Shown here one piece after another: positions 44,075 to 52,697 of a stretch of 64,000 nucleotides of DNA. The notes under the pieces are model-generated. The model saw nothing but the letters and a program-made list of their open reading frames with translations. It did no database searches and had not been told where the DNA came from. The position numbers and the translations under genes were made by a program. Position 1 is the stretch's first letter. Every line of letters begins with the position of its first letter. This stretch comes from Streptomyces sp. CB02980 (GTDB lineage: Bacteria; Actinomycetota; Actinomycetes; Streptomycetales; Streptomycetaceae): NCBI RefSeq assembly GCF_014451325.2, contig NZ_JACSCH020000001.1, positions 162,806 through 226,805 of the forward strand, in the 5' to 3' direction.

Positions 44075-46213
44075 ATGCCTAGACATAGGAAGCCGAAGGA
44101 GAGTCAGGCACGCGGGGCACGGCCCCGCAGACCCTTCATAGGCGTGACCGCCGCGATGGCCATCGCGGCGGTCATAGCCGGGGGGATCGCCTACGGCGCG
44201 GGACGCGCGGACTCGGGCAGGACTCCACTCGCCCGCCTCGAGACCCCCGTCACCGACATCGCCGACACCGCCGTCCCCGCCGCTGCGCCGGCCAGGAGTG
44301 TGGAGCCCGAGCCGATCCAGAAGAAGCCGACCAACGAGCCGGCCCGGGGCATGGTGTACGACGGGCTCAAGGTGGCCCCTGAGGGAGACCGCTGCGCGGG
44401 CGTCTACGCCACGGCCACCGGTCTGTGCACCCACGGCCCCGACGCACCGCCCAAGGGCGTCGACATCAAGAAGGACACTCCCCCCGCGGTCAAGTCCGTG
44501 ACACCCGCGGCCGATCCCGCCAAGCCGGCCGCCCCGCGGCCCGCTCCCCGTAAGAGCCAGGGACCCTCGCAGGACACGCCCGCCGTCGACGCGCAGGCCC
44601 CGCGCACCACGGCCGCCGCCGCGGCGCCGAGCCCCTCCACCTCCACCGCTCCGGCCGCCACCGGGACCACGACGACCGCCGCGGGGCCCGCCGGGCAGAC
44701 CGTCCAGTGCGACAGCGACGGCAGCACCGGCAACCGGGTCCAGGTCGTGTATGTCCACGGCCCGGGACGCGACCGGTACTCCGAGTACCTCGCCTCCTTC
44801 CGCAAGTGGGCCGCCGACGCGGACCTCATCTACTCGGCCAGCGCCGAGGAGACCGGCGGGGTCCGCCACATCCGGTACGTGACGGCCGCGGACTGCACGC
44901 CCACCGTCCTCAACATCGAACTCACCGACTCCGCACTGGCCGAGTTCAGCGCCACCAACCGCGCGCTCGCCGCCAAGGGCCTCGACCGACGCGACCGCAA
45001 GTACATGATCTTCGCCGAAGCGCAGGTGTACTGCGGCATCGGCACCTTCGCCGGGGACGAGCGGCCGGCCCAGTCCAACCTGAGCAACTTCGGCCCCTCG
45101 TACGGACGTACTGACAGCGGCTGCTGGGGCGGGCACACCGCGGCCCACGAACTCGGCCACAACCTGGGCGCGGTCAACAACAGCGCGCCCAACACCAGCC
45201 GGGGTGCGCACTGTACGGACGAGTGGGACGTGATGTGCTACTCGGACAGCCCGCACTACCCGCAGATGCGCAACGTCTGCACCAACCGGGCCTCCGAGAA
45301 CATCCTCGACTGCAACCACGACGACTACTTCCACACCAGCCCGCGGCCCGGCACCTATCTCGCCACGCACTGGAACATCGCCGACAATCAGTTCCTCATG
45401 CGGGCCAAGGGCGGCGGTACCGGACCGGACCCGACACCGAACCCCACACCCAGCCCGACGTCCACCCCCACCCCCACGCCCACCCCTACGCCCACGCCCA
45501 CGCCGACCGGGCCACGGCCGGGCGCCGGACCGGACGTGACGGTCGGCCAGATCCAGGCGGACTCCGTCGTGGTGAGCTGGCCGCGGGTCAGCGGAGCGTC
45601 CTGGTACCAGGTACTCCTCGACGGGAGGCACCTGACCTGGGTCCAGGGCACCGCGCTGCGGATCTACAACCTGCGGCCGGGCACCTCGCACACCGCCGCC
45701 GTCTCCGTCCGCGACGGCCAGGGCCGTGACAGCGGACCGGGCCGGGCGACGAGCTTCCGTACCGCCGGGGCGGGCGGCACCACCACCCCCGGCACCCGCT
45801 ATCTGCTCTCCAACGGCAGCACCGGGCTGAGCGCCCAGCTGTGGGGCGGCCGGAGCGCCGACGGCACGGTCCTGGTCGGTGCTCAGAGCAACGGGTACGA
45901 GCAGCAGCAGTGGTACTTCGACGACGCGGGCAGTGGTCTCGTGCGCGTCCGGTCGGCGGCCTCCGCCAAGTGCCTGCAGCCCGGCGACACGCCTGCCCCC
46001 GGCATGTGGGTGGCCCAGCAGCCCTGTGCCGCCGGCTCCTCTGCCCAGCAGTGGCGGATGACGGTCGTCAACGGCGCGGTCACGCTCACCGACCGGAGCG
46101 GGTCCTACGCCCTGACCGTCAGCAGCCGCCCGTACTACGGAGCCTGGCTGCTCGACCTCCAGCGCGTGGACGGTCGGCCGGCGCAGATCTGGACGGCCCG
46201 CCGGGCGGGCTGA
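44075..46213 (+). CDS. Secreted metzincin-like zinc protease with FnIII and ricin-B lectin domains
   Basis: A 712-residue secreted protein. An N-terminal hydrophobic segment (FIGVTAAMAIAAVIAGGIAY) acts as signal or anchor. A catalytic domain holds HELGHNLG (H358, E359, H362) and a Met-turn DVMCYSD, as in metzincin proteases; the third ligand position after GxxN is not the usual His, so the third zinc ligand is uncertain. A Pro/Thr linker (TPTPTPTPTPTPTP) leads to a fibronectin-III domain (SVVVSWPRVSGASWYQV) and a ricin-type lectin (QQQWYFDDAGSGLV, CLQPGD and SAQQWRM). It would bind polysaccharide and degrade protein outside the cell. GAGG lies upstream of ATG 44075; GTG six bases earlier is the alternative. 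Confidence 0.88.
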   Translation: MPRHRKPKESQARGARPRRPFIGVTAAMAIAAVIAGGIAYGAGRADSGRTPLARLETPVTDIADTAVPAAAPARSVEPEPIQKKPTNEPARGMVYDGLKVAPEGDRCAGVYATATGLCTHGPDAPPKGVDIKKDTPPAVKSVTPAADPAKPAAPRPAPRKSQGPSQDTPAVDAQAPRTTAAAAAPSPSTSTAPAATGTTTTAAGPAGQTVQCDSDGSTGNRVQVVYVHGPGRDRYSEYLASFRKWAADADLIYSASAEETGGVRHIRYVTAADCTPTVLNIELTDSALAEFSATNRALAAKGLDRRDRKYMIFAEAQVYCGIGTFAGDERPAQSNLSNFGPSYGRTDSGCWGGHTAAHELGHNLGAVNNSAPNTSRGAHCTDEWDVMCYSDSPHYPQMRNVCTNRASENILDCNHDDYFHTSPRPGTYLATHWNIADNQFLMRAKGGGTGPDPTPNPTPSPTSTPTPTPTPTPTPTPTGPRPGAGPDVTVGQIQADSVVVSWPRVSGASWYQVLLDGRHLTWVQGTALRIYNLRPGTSHTAAVSVRDGQGRDSGPGRATSFRTAGAGGTTTPGTRYLLSNGSTGLSAQLWGGRSADGTVLVGAQSNGYEQQQWYFDDAGSGLVRVRSAASAKCLQPGDTPAPGMWVAQQPCAAGSSAQQWRMTVVNGAVTLTDRSGSYALTVSSRPYYGAWLLDLQRVDGRPAQIWTARRAG

Positions 46214-46261
46214 GCCGGCCCGCAGGTCGCATCCGCGTCGCACCTCGGGCGGGCCGCCGAT

Positions 46262-46360
46262 CGGCGGCCCGCCCTCGCGAGCCCTCGCGCCGCGCGAGCC
46301 CACGCCTCGCGAGCCCACGCCTCGCGGCCCCACACCTCGCGGCCCCATGCCTCGCGAGCC
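46262..46360. repeat. Imperfect tandem repeats (CCTCGCGAGCCCACG-type)
   Basis: Four to six imperfect copies of a GCCTCGCGAGCCCC-like unit between the protease and the CopC-like gene. Noncoding; short stems can form because CTCGCGAG is self-complementary. Confidence 0.75.
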
Positions 46361-46447
46361 CCCAACCCGCGCGGGCGCCCGCGCCTCGTCAGCCCCCGCC
46401 GCACAAGCCCACGCACCTTCCCTCCAGCACCGGACCGGAGCACCGCC

Positions 46448-47071
46448 ATGCACACCGCCACCCGACCCGCACTCGTCCTCAGCGCAGCGCTCGTCCTCGG
46501 CCTCGCTCTGCCGCAGGCCGCCGCCGCACACGGCGACAACCTGGAAGTGGTCATCACCGGTCACCGGGACGGCCACGTCCTGACCGAGGTGACCTGGGAG
46601 AACGACGGCGACGCCGTCGACGAGCGGGTCGCCGCACTGGTCAGCGCCGTCAGCGCGGACGGCCGCCGTACGGCGGGCCCTTGGAAACTCGTCCGCGGCG
46701 CCCGACCGACCGACTGGACCACCGCCGAAGCCCTGCCGACCGGCGTCTGGAAGGTCACGGTCGCAGCCGGACAGCCCGCACTGGGCCACGCCGAGCGGCA
46801 GTTGACGGTTGCGGCGGTCCCCTCGTCGCCCGGTGCCTCGTCGGTTCCGGGCGGGACCGCTGCCACGCCGACCCACACCCCTCCAGGGATGCAGGAGACA
46901 TCGCCGGCTCCGGAGGCTTCCCGGCCCCCGTCGACGTCCCGCTCCGCGGCCGAAGACGAGGACGAGCAGAGCTGGGGTCCCTGGCTGACCACGGTCGGGC
47001 TCGCAGTCGCCTCACTCGCCGGAGCCGCCGCCGGGATCTGGATACGACGCAGGCGGGGAGGGAGGCGCTGA
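46448..47071 (+). CDS. Secreted, membrane-anchored CopC/YcnI-like protein
   Basis: A 207-residue protein: signal peptide (ALVLSAALVLGLALPQAAAA, cleaved near AHG), a beta-sandwich-like domain (NLEVVITGHRDGHVLTEVTW; TGVWKVTVAAGQPALGHA), a Ser/Pro-rich linker and a C-terminal helix (WLTTVGLAVASLAGAAAGIW) before a basic tail RRRRGGRR. The layout resembles extracytoplasmic copper-binding CopC-type or cell-wall-facing proteins; no Met/His cluster diagnostic for copper is obvious. It follows the secreted protease by 234 bp on the same strand and may be transcribed separately. Confidence 0.75.
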   Translation: MHTATRPALVLSAALVLGLALPQAAAAHGDNLEVVITGHRDGHVLTEVTWENDGDAVDERVAALVSAVSADGRRTAGPWKLVRGARPTDWTTAEALPTGVWKVTVAAGQPALGHAERQLTVAAVPSSPGASSVPGGTAATPTHTPPGMQETSPAPEASRPPSTSRSAAEDEDEQSWGPWLTTVGLAVASLAGAAAGIWIRRRRGGRR

Positions 47072-47145
47072 CGGCGACCGGGTCGCCGCGCCATGCTCGA
47101 ACCTGACCAGGCCCCGGGCGGGCAGGGCTCCAGACCGTCAGGGCA

Positions 47146-48027
47146 CTACACGGGTGGGCCCTCGACCACCAGGGCCCGTTGCAGGCAGTCGGTCAGGCGG
47201 CCGGCGATCGTCCCGTCGGGGTCGAGCCGCGGGTTGAAGATCGTGACGTCGAACCCGACGGCACGCTCGTGGCCCAGGGCCGTCCTCAGGACGTCCTCCA
47301 ACTCGGCCCAGCTCAGCCCGCCGGGCTGCCGGTAGTCGACGGCGGGCATGATCGCGTCGTCCAGGACGTCGACGTCGAGGTGGACCCAGAACCCGTCCCG
47401 CTCGGCGAGCCGCGCGACGGCGCCGCGCGCGGCCTCACCCGCGCCGGCCGCGCGCACGTCGTCGAGGGCGAGGGCGTACAGCCGCGGCGGGAGCGGCCGG
47501 CTCCCCGCCGCGGCGGACTCGTCGGCGTCCCGGAACCCGAACGCGACGACGTCCTCGTCCCGCACCAGCGGCCCCCGCCCCTCCAGGTCGGCGAGCGGCC
47601 GGGGGCCGCGCCCGGTGGCCAGGGCGAGTTCCATCGACGCGACCTCGCCGGTGGGCTCGGCGGACGGCTGGTAGAAGTCCGTGTGTCCGTCGAGGAACAG
47701 CAGCCCGTACCGCCCCCTGCGCCGCAGGGCGAGCAGGTTCCCGAGCAGGATGCTGCAGTCGCCGCCCAGGACGACGGGAAGGCGCCCGGAGTCGAGCACC
47801 TCGCCGACGACGTCCGCCAGCTGTACGGAGTACCGCGCGATCCCGCCCGGGTTGAGCACCCCGGTCCCGGCATCCCGCACCGGGTCGTACACGGGCGGTT
47901 CGACCCGCGCGACCCGCGCCACTCCCCCGAGCACGGCATCCGGCAGCTCCTGCACCCCGGACGGCCGCAACCCGAGCACGGACGGCGCCTCGACGACGGC
48001 GAGGCCACGCTCGCCGGGCAGCGTCAT
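47146..48027 (-). CDS. Arginase/agmatinase-family enzyme
   Basis: A 293-residue ureohydrolase fold. Metal-binding motifs are GGDCS (first), DGHTDFY (second) and DVDVLDD (third), all with the aspartates and histidine of the bimanganese site. Lengths and order match arginase-family enzymes that hydrolyse guanidino compounds (arginase, agmatinase, formimidoylglutamase, guanidinopropionase). The start ATG 48027 is the last in-frame before the conserved region. The gene is divergent from the HEAT-repeat gene with starts 88 bp apart. The exact substrate cannot be read from sequence. Confidence 0.9.
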   Translation of the reverse strand: MTLPGERGLAVVEAPSVLGLRPSGVQELPDAVLGGVARVARVEPPVYDPVRDAGTGVLNPGGIARYSVQLADVVGEVLDSGRLPVVLGGDCSILLGNLLALRRRGRYGLLFLDGHTDFYQPSAEPTGEVASMELALATGRGPRPLADLEGRGPLVRDEDVVAFGFRDADESAAAGSRPLPPRLYALALDDVRAAGAGEAARGAVARLAERDGFWVHLDVDVLDDAIMPAVDYRQPGGLSWAELEDVLRTALGHERAVGFDVTIFNPRLDPDGTIAGRLTDCLQRALVVEGPPV

Positions 48028-48115
48028 ACGTCCATGGTGTCCCCATCGGGCCGACCGTGCGCGCGCCGGTGAAATCGGCCTGCTCAGGGCGTTGCCGGGG
48101 CAGTAGCATCCCCGG

Positions 48116-49324
48116 ATGCGAAGCATCGAGGCCCTGATACCGAAGGCCGGATTCGACGACACCGCAGGCCTGCGGGAGGTCGGCGCGGAGGAACTCGCCC
48201 GGTACGTGGCGGACCCCGGGCACCCGTGGTGGCGGCGCAGGCCGTGCGTGATCGCGCTGACCGGCCGGGTCCCCGAGCGATACGTCCCCGAGCTGATCGC
48301 ATGCGTCCAGGACCCCCAGGACACCCCCGAGGTGCGCAGGGCCCTCCTCGACCTGCTCGCCGACCGGGTGGAGCTGCTGCCGTGGCTGCGGCACGAGGAT
48401 CGTGCGTCCGACACCTCGTACGGCATGGGAGAGGCCTTCCTCAAGGCGCGGGGCCTGCTCGGCGACCGTTCGGCCGCGCGCGAGCTGGCGACGCTCGCCG
48501 CCTCGCCGTGGCGGAGCGCCCGCGACGCGGGCGATGCCGGTCTGGACGGGCTGGTGGACCGGTACGGAGCGGACGTGATCCTGGCCGAACTCGGCGAGGA
48601 CCGGCCCGAGGACCGGGAGTTCCGCGTCTGGATGCGGTACCGCGCCGACGAGGACGTGACGTACGCGCTCGCGGACCCGGACCGGCGGGTCGCGTACGTC
48701 GCCCAGTCGCTCGCGACCGACGCGGACCGTCTGCGCGCCTACCTCGAAGAGGCGCCGACGACCGAGGCGAAGGTCTGGGCGGCGTACGCGCTGTACGGCC
48801 TCACCGAGGACAGGGCCGAGGCCCGGGCGGTCTACGAACGTCTGGGGCGCCCCCGGGTCGAGGTCGAGGGCCTGGACGAGGAGCTCCGCGGTGCGATCGT
48901 CCACGAGTACGGTCCCGGCTGCGAGCGCCTGAGCGACCCGCGGTGGCGGATCGAGGCCGTGTGCGCCGAGCCGCCCGCCCGCCCCGACGTGGACGACCGG
49001 CTCCGCCGGGCGACGGCCGCCCTCACGGCGGCCGGCCTGGCGCCGAAGCCCCCGGTCTCCTGCGGCGAGGACAATCAGCAGGGGGACGGGACGTACCACG
49101 TGATCGAGGTCGGCGGGGACCGGCTCCTGATCAGCACCCTCGGCCCGTTCGCGACCGCCGAGGAGGACGCTCCCGACGCCGCCTGGCGTGCCCTCGAATC
49201 GGCGGGCTTCCGCTGGATCGACGGGGAGACGGGAGCGATCCGGGTCACGGACCTCTGCGTCTACTACTTCGGCGGACGGAACCCCCTCACGGTCGACGCG
49301 CTGCTCTTCTACTGGCAGGACTAG
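48116..49324 (+). CDS. HEAT-repeat protein
   Basis: A 402-residue cytosolic protein of helical repeats: ARYVADPGHPWWRRRPCVIA, LIACVQDPQDTPEVRRALLD and LATLAASPWRSARDAGDAGL are HEAT-like alpha-alpha units. The last about 130 residues are mixed alpha/beta (DGTYHVIEVGGDRLLISTLG). A TAGCAT -10-like box 9-14 bp upstream of the ATG suggests a leaderless mRNA. Such proteins scaffold others; the partner is unknown. Divergent from the arginase-family gene. Confidence 0.8.
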   Translation: MRSIEALIPKAGFDDTAGLREVGAEELARYVADPGHPWWRRRPCVIALTGRVPERYVPELIACVQDPQDTPEVRRALLDLLADRVELLPWLRHEDRASDTSYGMGEAFLKARGLLGDRSAARELATLAASPWRSARDAGDAGLDGLVDRYGADVILAELGEDRPEDREFRVWMRYRADEDVTYALADPDRRVAYVAQSLATDADRLRAYLEEAPTTEAKVWAAYALYGLTEDRAEARAVYERLGRPRVEVEGLDEELRGAIVHEYGPGCERLSDPRWRIEAVCAEPPARPDVDDRLRRATAALTAAGLAPKPPVSCGEDNQQGDGTYHVIEVGGDRLLISTLGPFATAEEDAPDAAWRALESAGFRWIDGETGAIRVTDLCVYYFGGRNPLTVDALLFYWQD

Positions 49325-49360
49325 GGCCTGTCCGACCCTGATCCGCCGGACAGACCCTAG
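49321..49360. terminator. Hairpin 1 of a tandem pair
   Basis: CTAGGGCCTGTCCG / CGGACAGACCCTAG forms a 14-position stem with one mismatch around a 12-nt loop, starting at the HEAT gene stop. It is closely similar to the next hairpin. Confidence 0.8.
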
Positions 49361-49395
49361 GGGCCTGTCCGACCGTGATCCGCCGGACAGGCCCC
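49360..49395. terminator. Hairpin 2 of a tandem pair
   Basis: GGGGCCTGTCCG / CGGACAGGCCCC is a perfect 12-bp stem with almost the same 12-nt loop as hairpin 1 (one base differs). Together they lie between convergent genes and probably terminate both. The stem sequence is a common Streptomyces terminator-like repeat. Confidence 0.85.
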
Positions 49396-49411
49396 TGGTC
49401 CCGTGGAGGGC

Positions 49412-49960
49412 TCAGCGTTTGAGCATGAAGGTGAAGTCGCCGGAGAGCCGGCCGCTCAGCCGGTCCGCCGAGACGAGCCTGCCCTCCGCGATCAGTCTCT
49501 CGACCTCGGCCCGTGACAGACCGAAGCCTTCGGCGATCAGCCGGACGGGCCGTACGGGAATCCGCGCGGCGAGGCGGACCGAGACGTGGACGGCCTCGCC
49601 GCCCAGGTGATCCGATCCGCCGGTGTCGAGCCGCCAGGCACCGTCCCAGTCGAGGGCGACGCGGTTGCGGCGCCGGAGCACCGGATCCTGGAGCAACTCG
49701 GCCGCCAGGCTTCGGTCGTTGTCGTGCATCCGGTCGAGCAGCTCGGGTCGTACGGAGCGGACGTTCGCCCGCTCCAGGACCGTGAGCTTCGCCGTCTCCC
49801 CGCAGGAGGTGCAGAGCACGAGGAGCCAGGCGTCGAGGAGCTTGTGGTTCGCGTTGACGCGGAACTTGCCGTTCGCCCGGAAGCGTTCGGATCCGCAGGT
49901 GTGGCAACGGCGGAGGACGACAGGAAGGCAGGTGGGCATGACCACCCAGCTGTTGAGCAC
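49412..49960 (-). CDS. DUF1062 family zinc-ribbon-like protein
   Basis: A 182-residue protein of the DUF1062 family. RRCHTCGS and VLCTSCGE give two CxxC pairs, likely a zinc ribbon, with the conserved FRANGKFRVNANHKLLDAWL between them; SVRPELLDRMHDND and ALDWDGAW follow. No regulator function is established. The start at 49960 fits the family N-terminus with WVVMPTCLP. It is convergent with the HEAT-repeat gene. Confidence 0.88.
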   Translation of the reverse strand: MLNSWVVMPTCLPVVLRRCHTCGSERFRANGKFRVNANHKLLDAWLLVLCTSCGETAKLTVLERANVRSVRPELLDRMHDNDRSLAAELLQDPVLRRRNRVALDWDGAWRLDTGGSDHLGGEAVHVSVRLAARIPVRPVRLIAEGFGLSRAEVERLIAEGRLVSADRLSGRLSGDFTFMLKR

Positions 49961-50160
49961 AGGAGTACACCGGTTTCAGTGAGAAATCCGCAGCAAGAAG
50001 GAGCGCGGCGCGCAGTGCGCGACGCGCGACGATTCAGCGCTCGGGGGGTCTCAGACGGTGTACAACGGCCTGCCCTTGGATCGACGACGTGGCTCGGCAG
50101 CACGGTACGGGCGCACGGTGCCGCCGTTCCACAGGTTTTCGCGGGGATGTACGGGCTGCC

Positions 50161-50913
50161 CTACCGGCCCTGGACGCGGAGGGAGACGAGGGTCAGGTCG
50201 CGGAGTTCGTCGGGGGCCCGGGGATGGTGCCCGGCGGCGATCTCGGCGAGGGTGCTGAACTGCCCGGGGTAGACCATGACCGGCAGGTCGCGGCGGGTGA
50301 GGCAGCAGAAGACGGCGAACTCCTCCAGGAAGTAGGCGCTGGAGGTGTCGACGCGTCGCCGGAGTTCCGCGTCATCGACCGTGGCGGAGTACTTGGCGTG
50401 ATAGGCGCGGCCGAAGGCCTCCACCGAGGCTCGGAAGGCGTCGTCCTTGGCGAACAAGGTGCGCAGCTCGTGGTGGAACTCGGCGTACTCCACGGTCTCC
50501 TGGACCTCGCCGCACGTGACGAAGGTGAACTCCGTCGTCGCCCGGTAGGCGTCCAGGGCCGGCTGCTGGGCCTGGACGAACTGCCGGCCGAGATCGAGGG
50601 CGTGCGCGAGGGCCCGGTCGGGGTCCATGCCGCGGGTCGAGGCCAGGGTGAGGCGGTGGATGCTGTCGCCGATCAGCACGGTGCAGCGGCTGTAGCGGCG
50701 CGAGACCCACTTGAGCATGGCGTCGAACCTGGCGGGGCTGAAGCTGCTGTTGTCCAGGCTGACTCCGAGGAAGCACGCCTCGTGCTCGTCGGAGGTGTTG
50801 CGGTGGGCCACGGGGGAAACGGAGTCGACGGTGGCCCGGTAGCTGGTCCGGCGTCTCCCCTCCGAGGGTGCGGACGAGAGGGAAGGGACAGGGAGAACGG
50901 AGGGATTGTCCAC
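50161..50913 (-). CDS. tRNA-dependent cyclodipeptide synthase (CDPS)
   Basis: A 250-residue protein matching CDPS enzymes, which take two aminoacyl-tRNAs and make a diketopiperazine. Visible motifs: CFLGVSLDNSSF with S52 as catalytic serine equivalent, RCTVLIGDSIHRLTL, and AYFLEEFAVF with Y194 and E198 (YxxxE pair). Y215-P216 in VMVYPGQF corresponds to the Tyr-Pro signature of the XYP subfamily rather than Tyr-His of the NYH group. Length fits the family (220-260). GTG at 50913 follows GGCGGAAG; the frame is open further upstream but lacks a start signal. No cyclodipeptide oxidase, methyltransferase, P450 or prenyltransferase adjoins it. Confidence 0.8.
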   Translation of the reverse strand: MDNPSVLPVPSLSSAPSEGRRRTSYRATVDSVSPVAHRNTSDEHEACFLGVSLDNSSFSPARFDAMLKWVSRRYSRCTVLIGDSIHRLTLASTRGMDPDRALAHALDLGRQFVQAQQPALDAYRATTEFTFVTCGEVQETVEYAEFHHELRTLFAKDDAFRASVEAFGRAYHAKYSATVDDAELRRRVDTSSAYFLEEFAVFCCLTRRDLPVMVYPGQFSTLAEIAAGHHPRAPDELRDLTLVSLRVQGR

Positions 50914-51482
50914 GGTGGTCTTCCGCCTGAAGGGATCGCCTGGCACGGGTAGTTGCCCTGTTTGATGACCGCCGATGCAGAAACGTTGCTTCAGTCTCCG
51001 GGTGGAGGGCCCGCCGGTCGGCAGAAGCGCATGCCGTGGGCGGTACGCGGCCGCCGCGGCCCCACGCCCGCGACGCCGGGACGGCGAAGGAGAGGAACTC
51101 GAGGGGCGCAGGCCCACGAAGAGGCACACGCGAATCACCGGCCCCGCGAGAATCGGAGCCTTCTCGAAGCCGTTGCTGCTCACCCGGACGTGAGCGCGGC
51201 CCGGCCGGCCTCGCACGCCGTCGTTCCGACGCGGGCGCCGAACCGGGCCTCCGGATGCGGGCACCGTTCGTCCCCTTCGGAGCCTGATCGGCCTTGGCCG
51301 GGCCGGCTCGCGTCATCCGCCGTCCGCCGTCCGCAGGCCGCCGTCCGCAGGCCCTCCGGTACGTCACAGCTCGTTCACCGCACGGGCTGCGGGTGGCGTC
51401 TGGCCTGATTGGTCGTTGTGCGGCCACCAGCCCGCACCCGAGACTGATGTGTGCGAACGGGAACGCGGGAACGGCATGTTCG
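50914..51482. other. Intergenic, 570 bp
   Basis: Between the divergent CDPS and regulator genes. No gene supported; open frames here are high-GC artefacts. Contains near 51310-51350 the short doubled sequence CCGCCGTCCGCAGG. Promoters for both flanking genes should lie here. Confidence 0.4.
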
Positions 51483-52484
51483 GTGAAACGGATCCACTTC
51501 ACGGGCCAGGATCTGATGCGGATCCGAGTGGCCGGGACGATCGGTACGGCAGCCGAGACATTCGACAGCGTGAAGCTGCTGCACGCCACTGACGTCGGCC
51601 TCGGTTTCCGGCGCTGGCAGGTTTCGGTCCGAGGACGTCTGGACGAACGGGTACGTCCCCTCCTCGCGCTGCTGCCGTCCCAGGGGCCCGATGTCGACGT
51701 GTGGAGCCTGGCGGGCGACTCGGTGTGCATCGAGGAGGCGGTGGACCGACTGCTCGGCGCTCCCCGGAATCTGCTCCGCATCGAGTTCGAGAACATCCAC
51801 TTCCGTCCCGCGCACCGCGTCTGGGCACGCAACCTGGTGGACGGCGACCGCGAAGCATGGCTTCAGGTCACCACGGCCTTGCGGGCCTGCCACGGCGTGA
51901 CCGTCGATCCGTACTGGGGCAGGGTGCGCTCGCATCTGGCCGAGGTCCGCGCCACGTATGCGAACGCGATGGCCGAAGGCGGGATCGACCAGCTGCTCAA
52001 GACCCTGTGCGGCCCGATGCTGCACTGGCGGCCACCGGTCCTCGAACTGGAGCATCCGCACGAGGCGGACGTCCATCTGAACGGACGCGGTCTCGTCATC
52101 GCCCCCACGATGTTCTCCGCACGGCAGGCCGAGCTGATGCAGCCCATGCTGGATCCGACCGAGGCCCCCGTCCTTGCCGTCCCGACCGTCACGGATGCCA
52201 TGGTGGGCAGCACGCTGTGGGACGGCAGCGGCGCGTCCACCGGTCAGGCGCTGGAGGACCTTCTGGGACGCACACGCGCCGCGATCCTGGAGGCGGTGGC
52301 AGTCGGCCGCAGCACCACGGATCTGGCACGTCGGCTCAGCATCTCACCGGCGACCGTGAGTCACCACACCTCCGTGCTCCGCAACTCCGGCCTGGTCACC
52401 ACCCGAAGGGAAGGCAAGGCGGTCCTCCACACCGTGACCTCGATGGGCATGGCCTTGCTGGAGCCGGGCTCGCGCCCACGGTGA
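51483..52484 (+). CDS. ArsR/DUF5937-like winged-helix regulator
   Basis: A 333-residue regulator. The N-terminal about 240 residues form a sensory region (IHFTGQDLMRIRVAGTIGTA, WQVSVRGRLDERVRPLLALL, LIAPTMFSARQAELMQPML-like); the last about 75 residues form an ArsR-type winged helix (STTDLARRLSISPATVSHHT, SVLRNSGLVTTRREGKAVLH). This domain order is common in Streptomyces. A GTG at 51483 is the likely start; its ribosome binding site is weak. It is divergent from the CDPS gene, so it could regulate it, unproven. Confidence 0.85.
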   Translation: MKRIHFTGQDLMRIRVAGTIGTAAETFDSVKLLHATDVGLGFRRWQVSVRGRLDERVRPLLALLPSQGPDVDVWSLAGDSVCIEEAVDRLLGAPRNLLRIEFENIHFRPAHRVWARNLVDGDREAWLQVTTALRACHGVTVDPYWGRVRSHLAEVRATYANAMAEGGIDQLLKTLCGPMLHWRPPVLELEHPHEADVHLNGRGLVIAPTMFSARQAELMQPMLDPTEAPVLAVPTVTDAMVGSTLWDGSGASTGQALEDLLGRTRAAILEAVAVGRSTTDLARRLSISPATVSHHTSVLRNSGLVTTRREGKAVLHTVTSMGMALLEPGSRPR

Positions 52485-52532
52485 CCGACCGCCCGCGGAC
52501 GAGTTCCACGGCGGATTCCACGCCACTCGTTC

Positions 52533-52562
52533 CCATGCTTTCGACGGAGCTCGAAAGCATGG
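52533..52562. promoter_or_regulatory. 12-bp perfect inverted repeat, 6-nt loop
   Basis: CCATGCTTTCGA-CGGAGC-TCGAAAGCATGG lies between the regulator stop and the secreted lectin gene. The AT-rich arms without a T-tract fit an operator or an attenuator as well as a terminator. It lies 136 bp upstream of the lectin ATG. Confidence 0.6.
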
Positions 52563-52697
52563 CCCCGCCACCGATCCCGAACCTACGGTGAGGGCGAGTC
52601 AACCGGCCACGCCACGAGTCGACCGGCGTGCTGCAGAGCCTGGTTGGCGAAGGGCCGCCGGAGTCGCTCGCGGCGGCATGACGAGAGGACGAAAGAG

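Noticed and set aside
44012..46876. 954-codon reverse open frame opposite the secreted protease
   Set aside because: Gly/Arg-rich low-complexity translation, antisense to a protein with recognisable domains.
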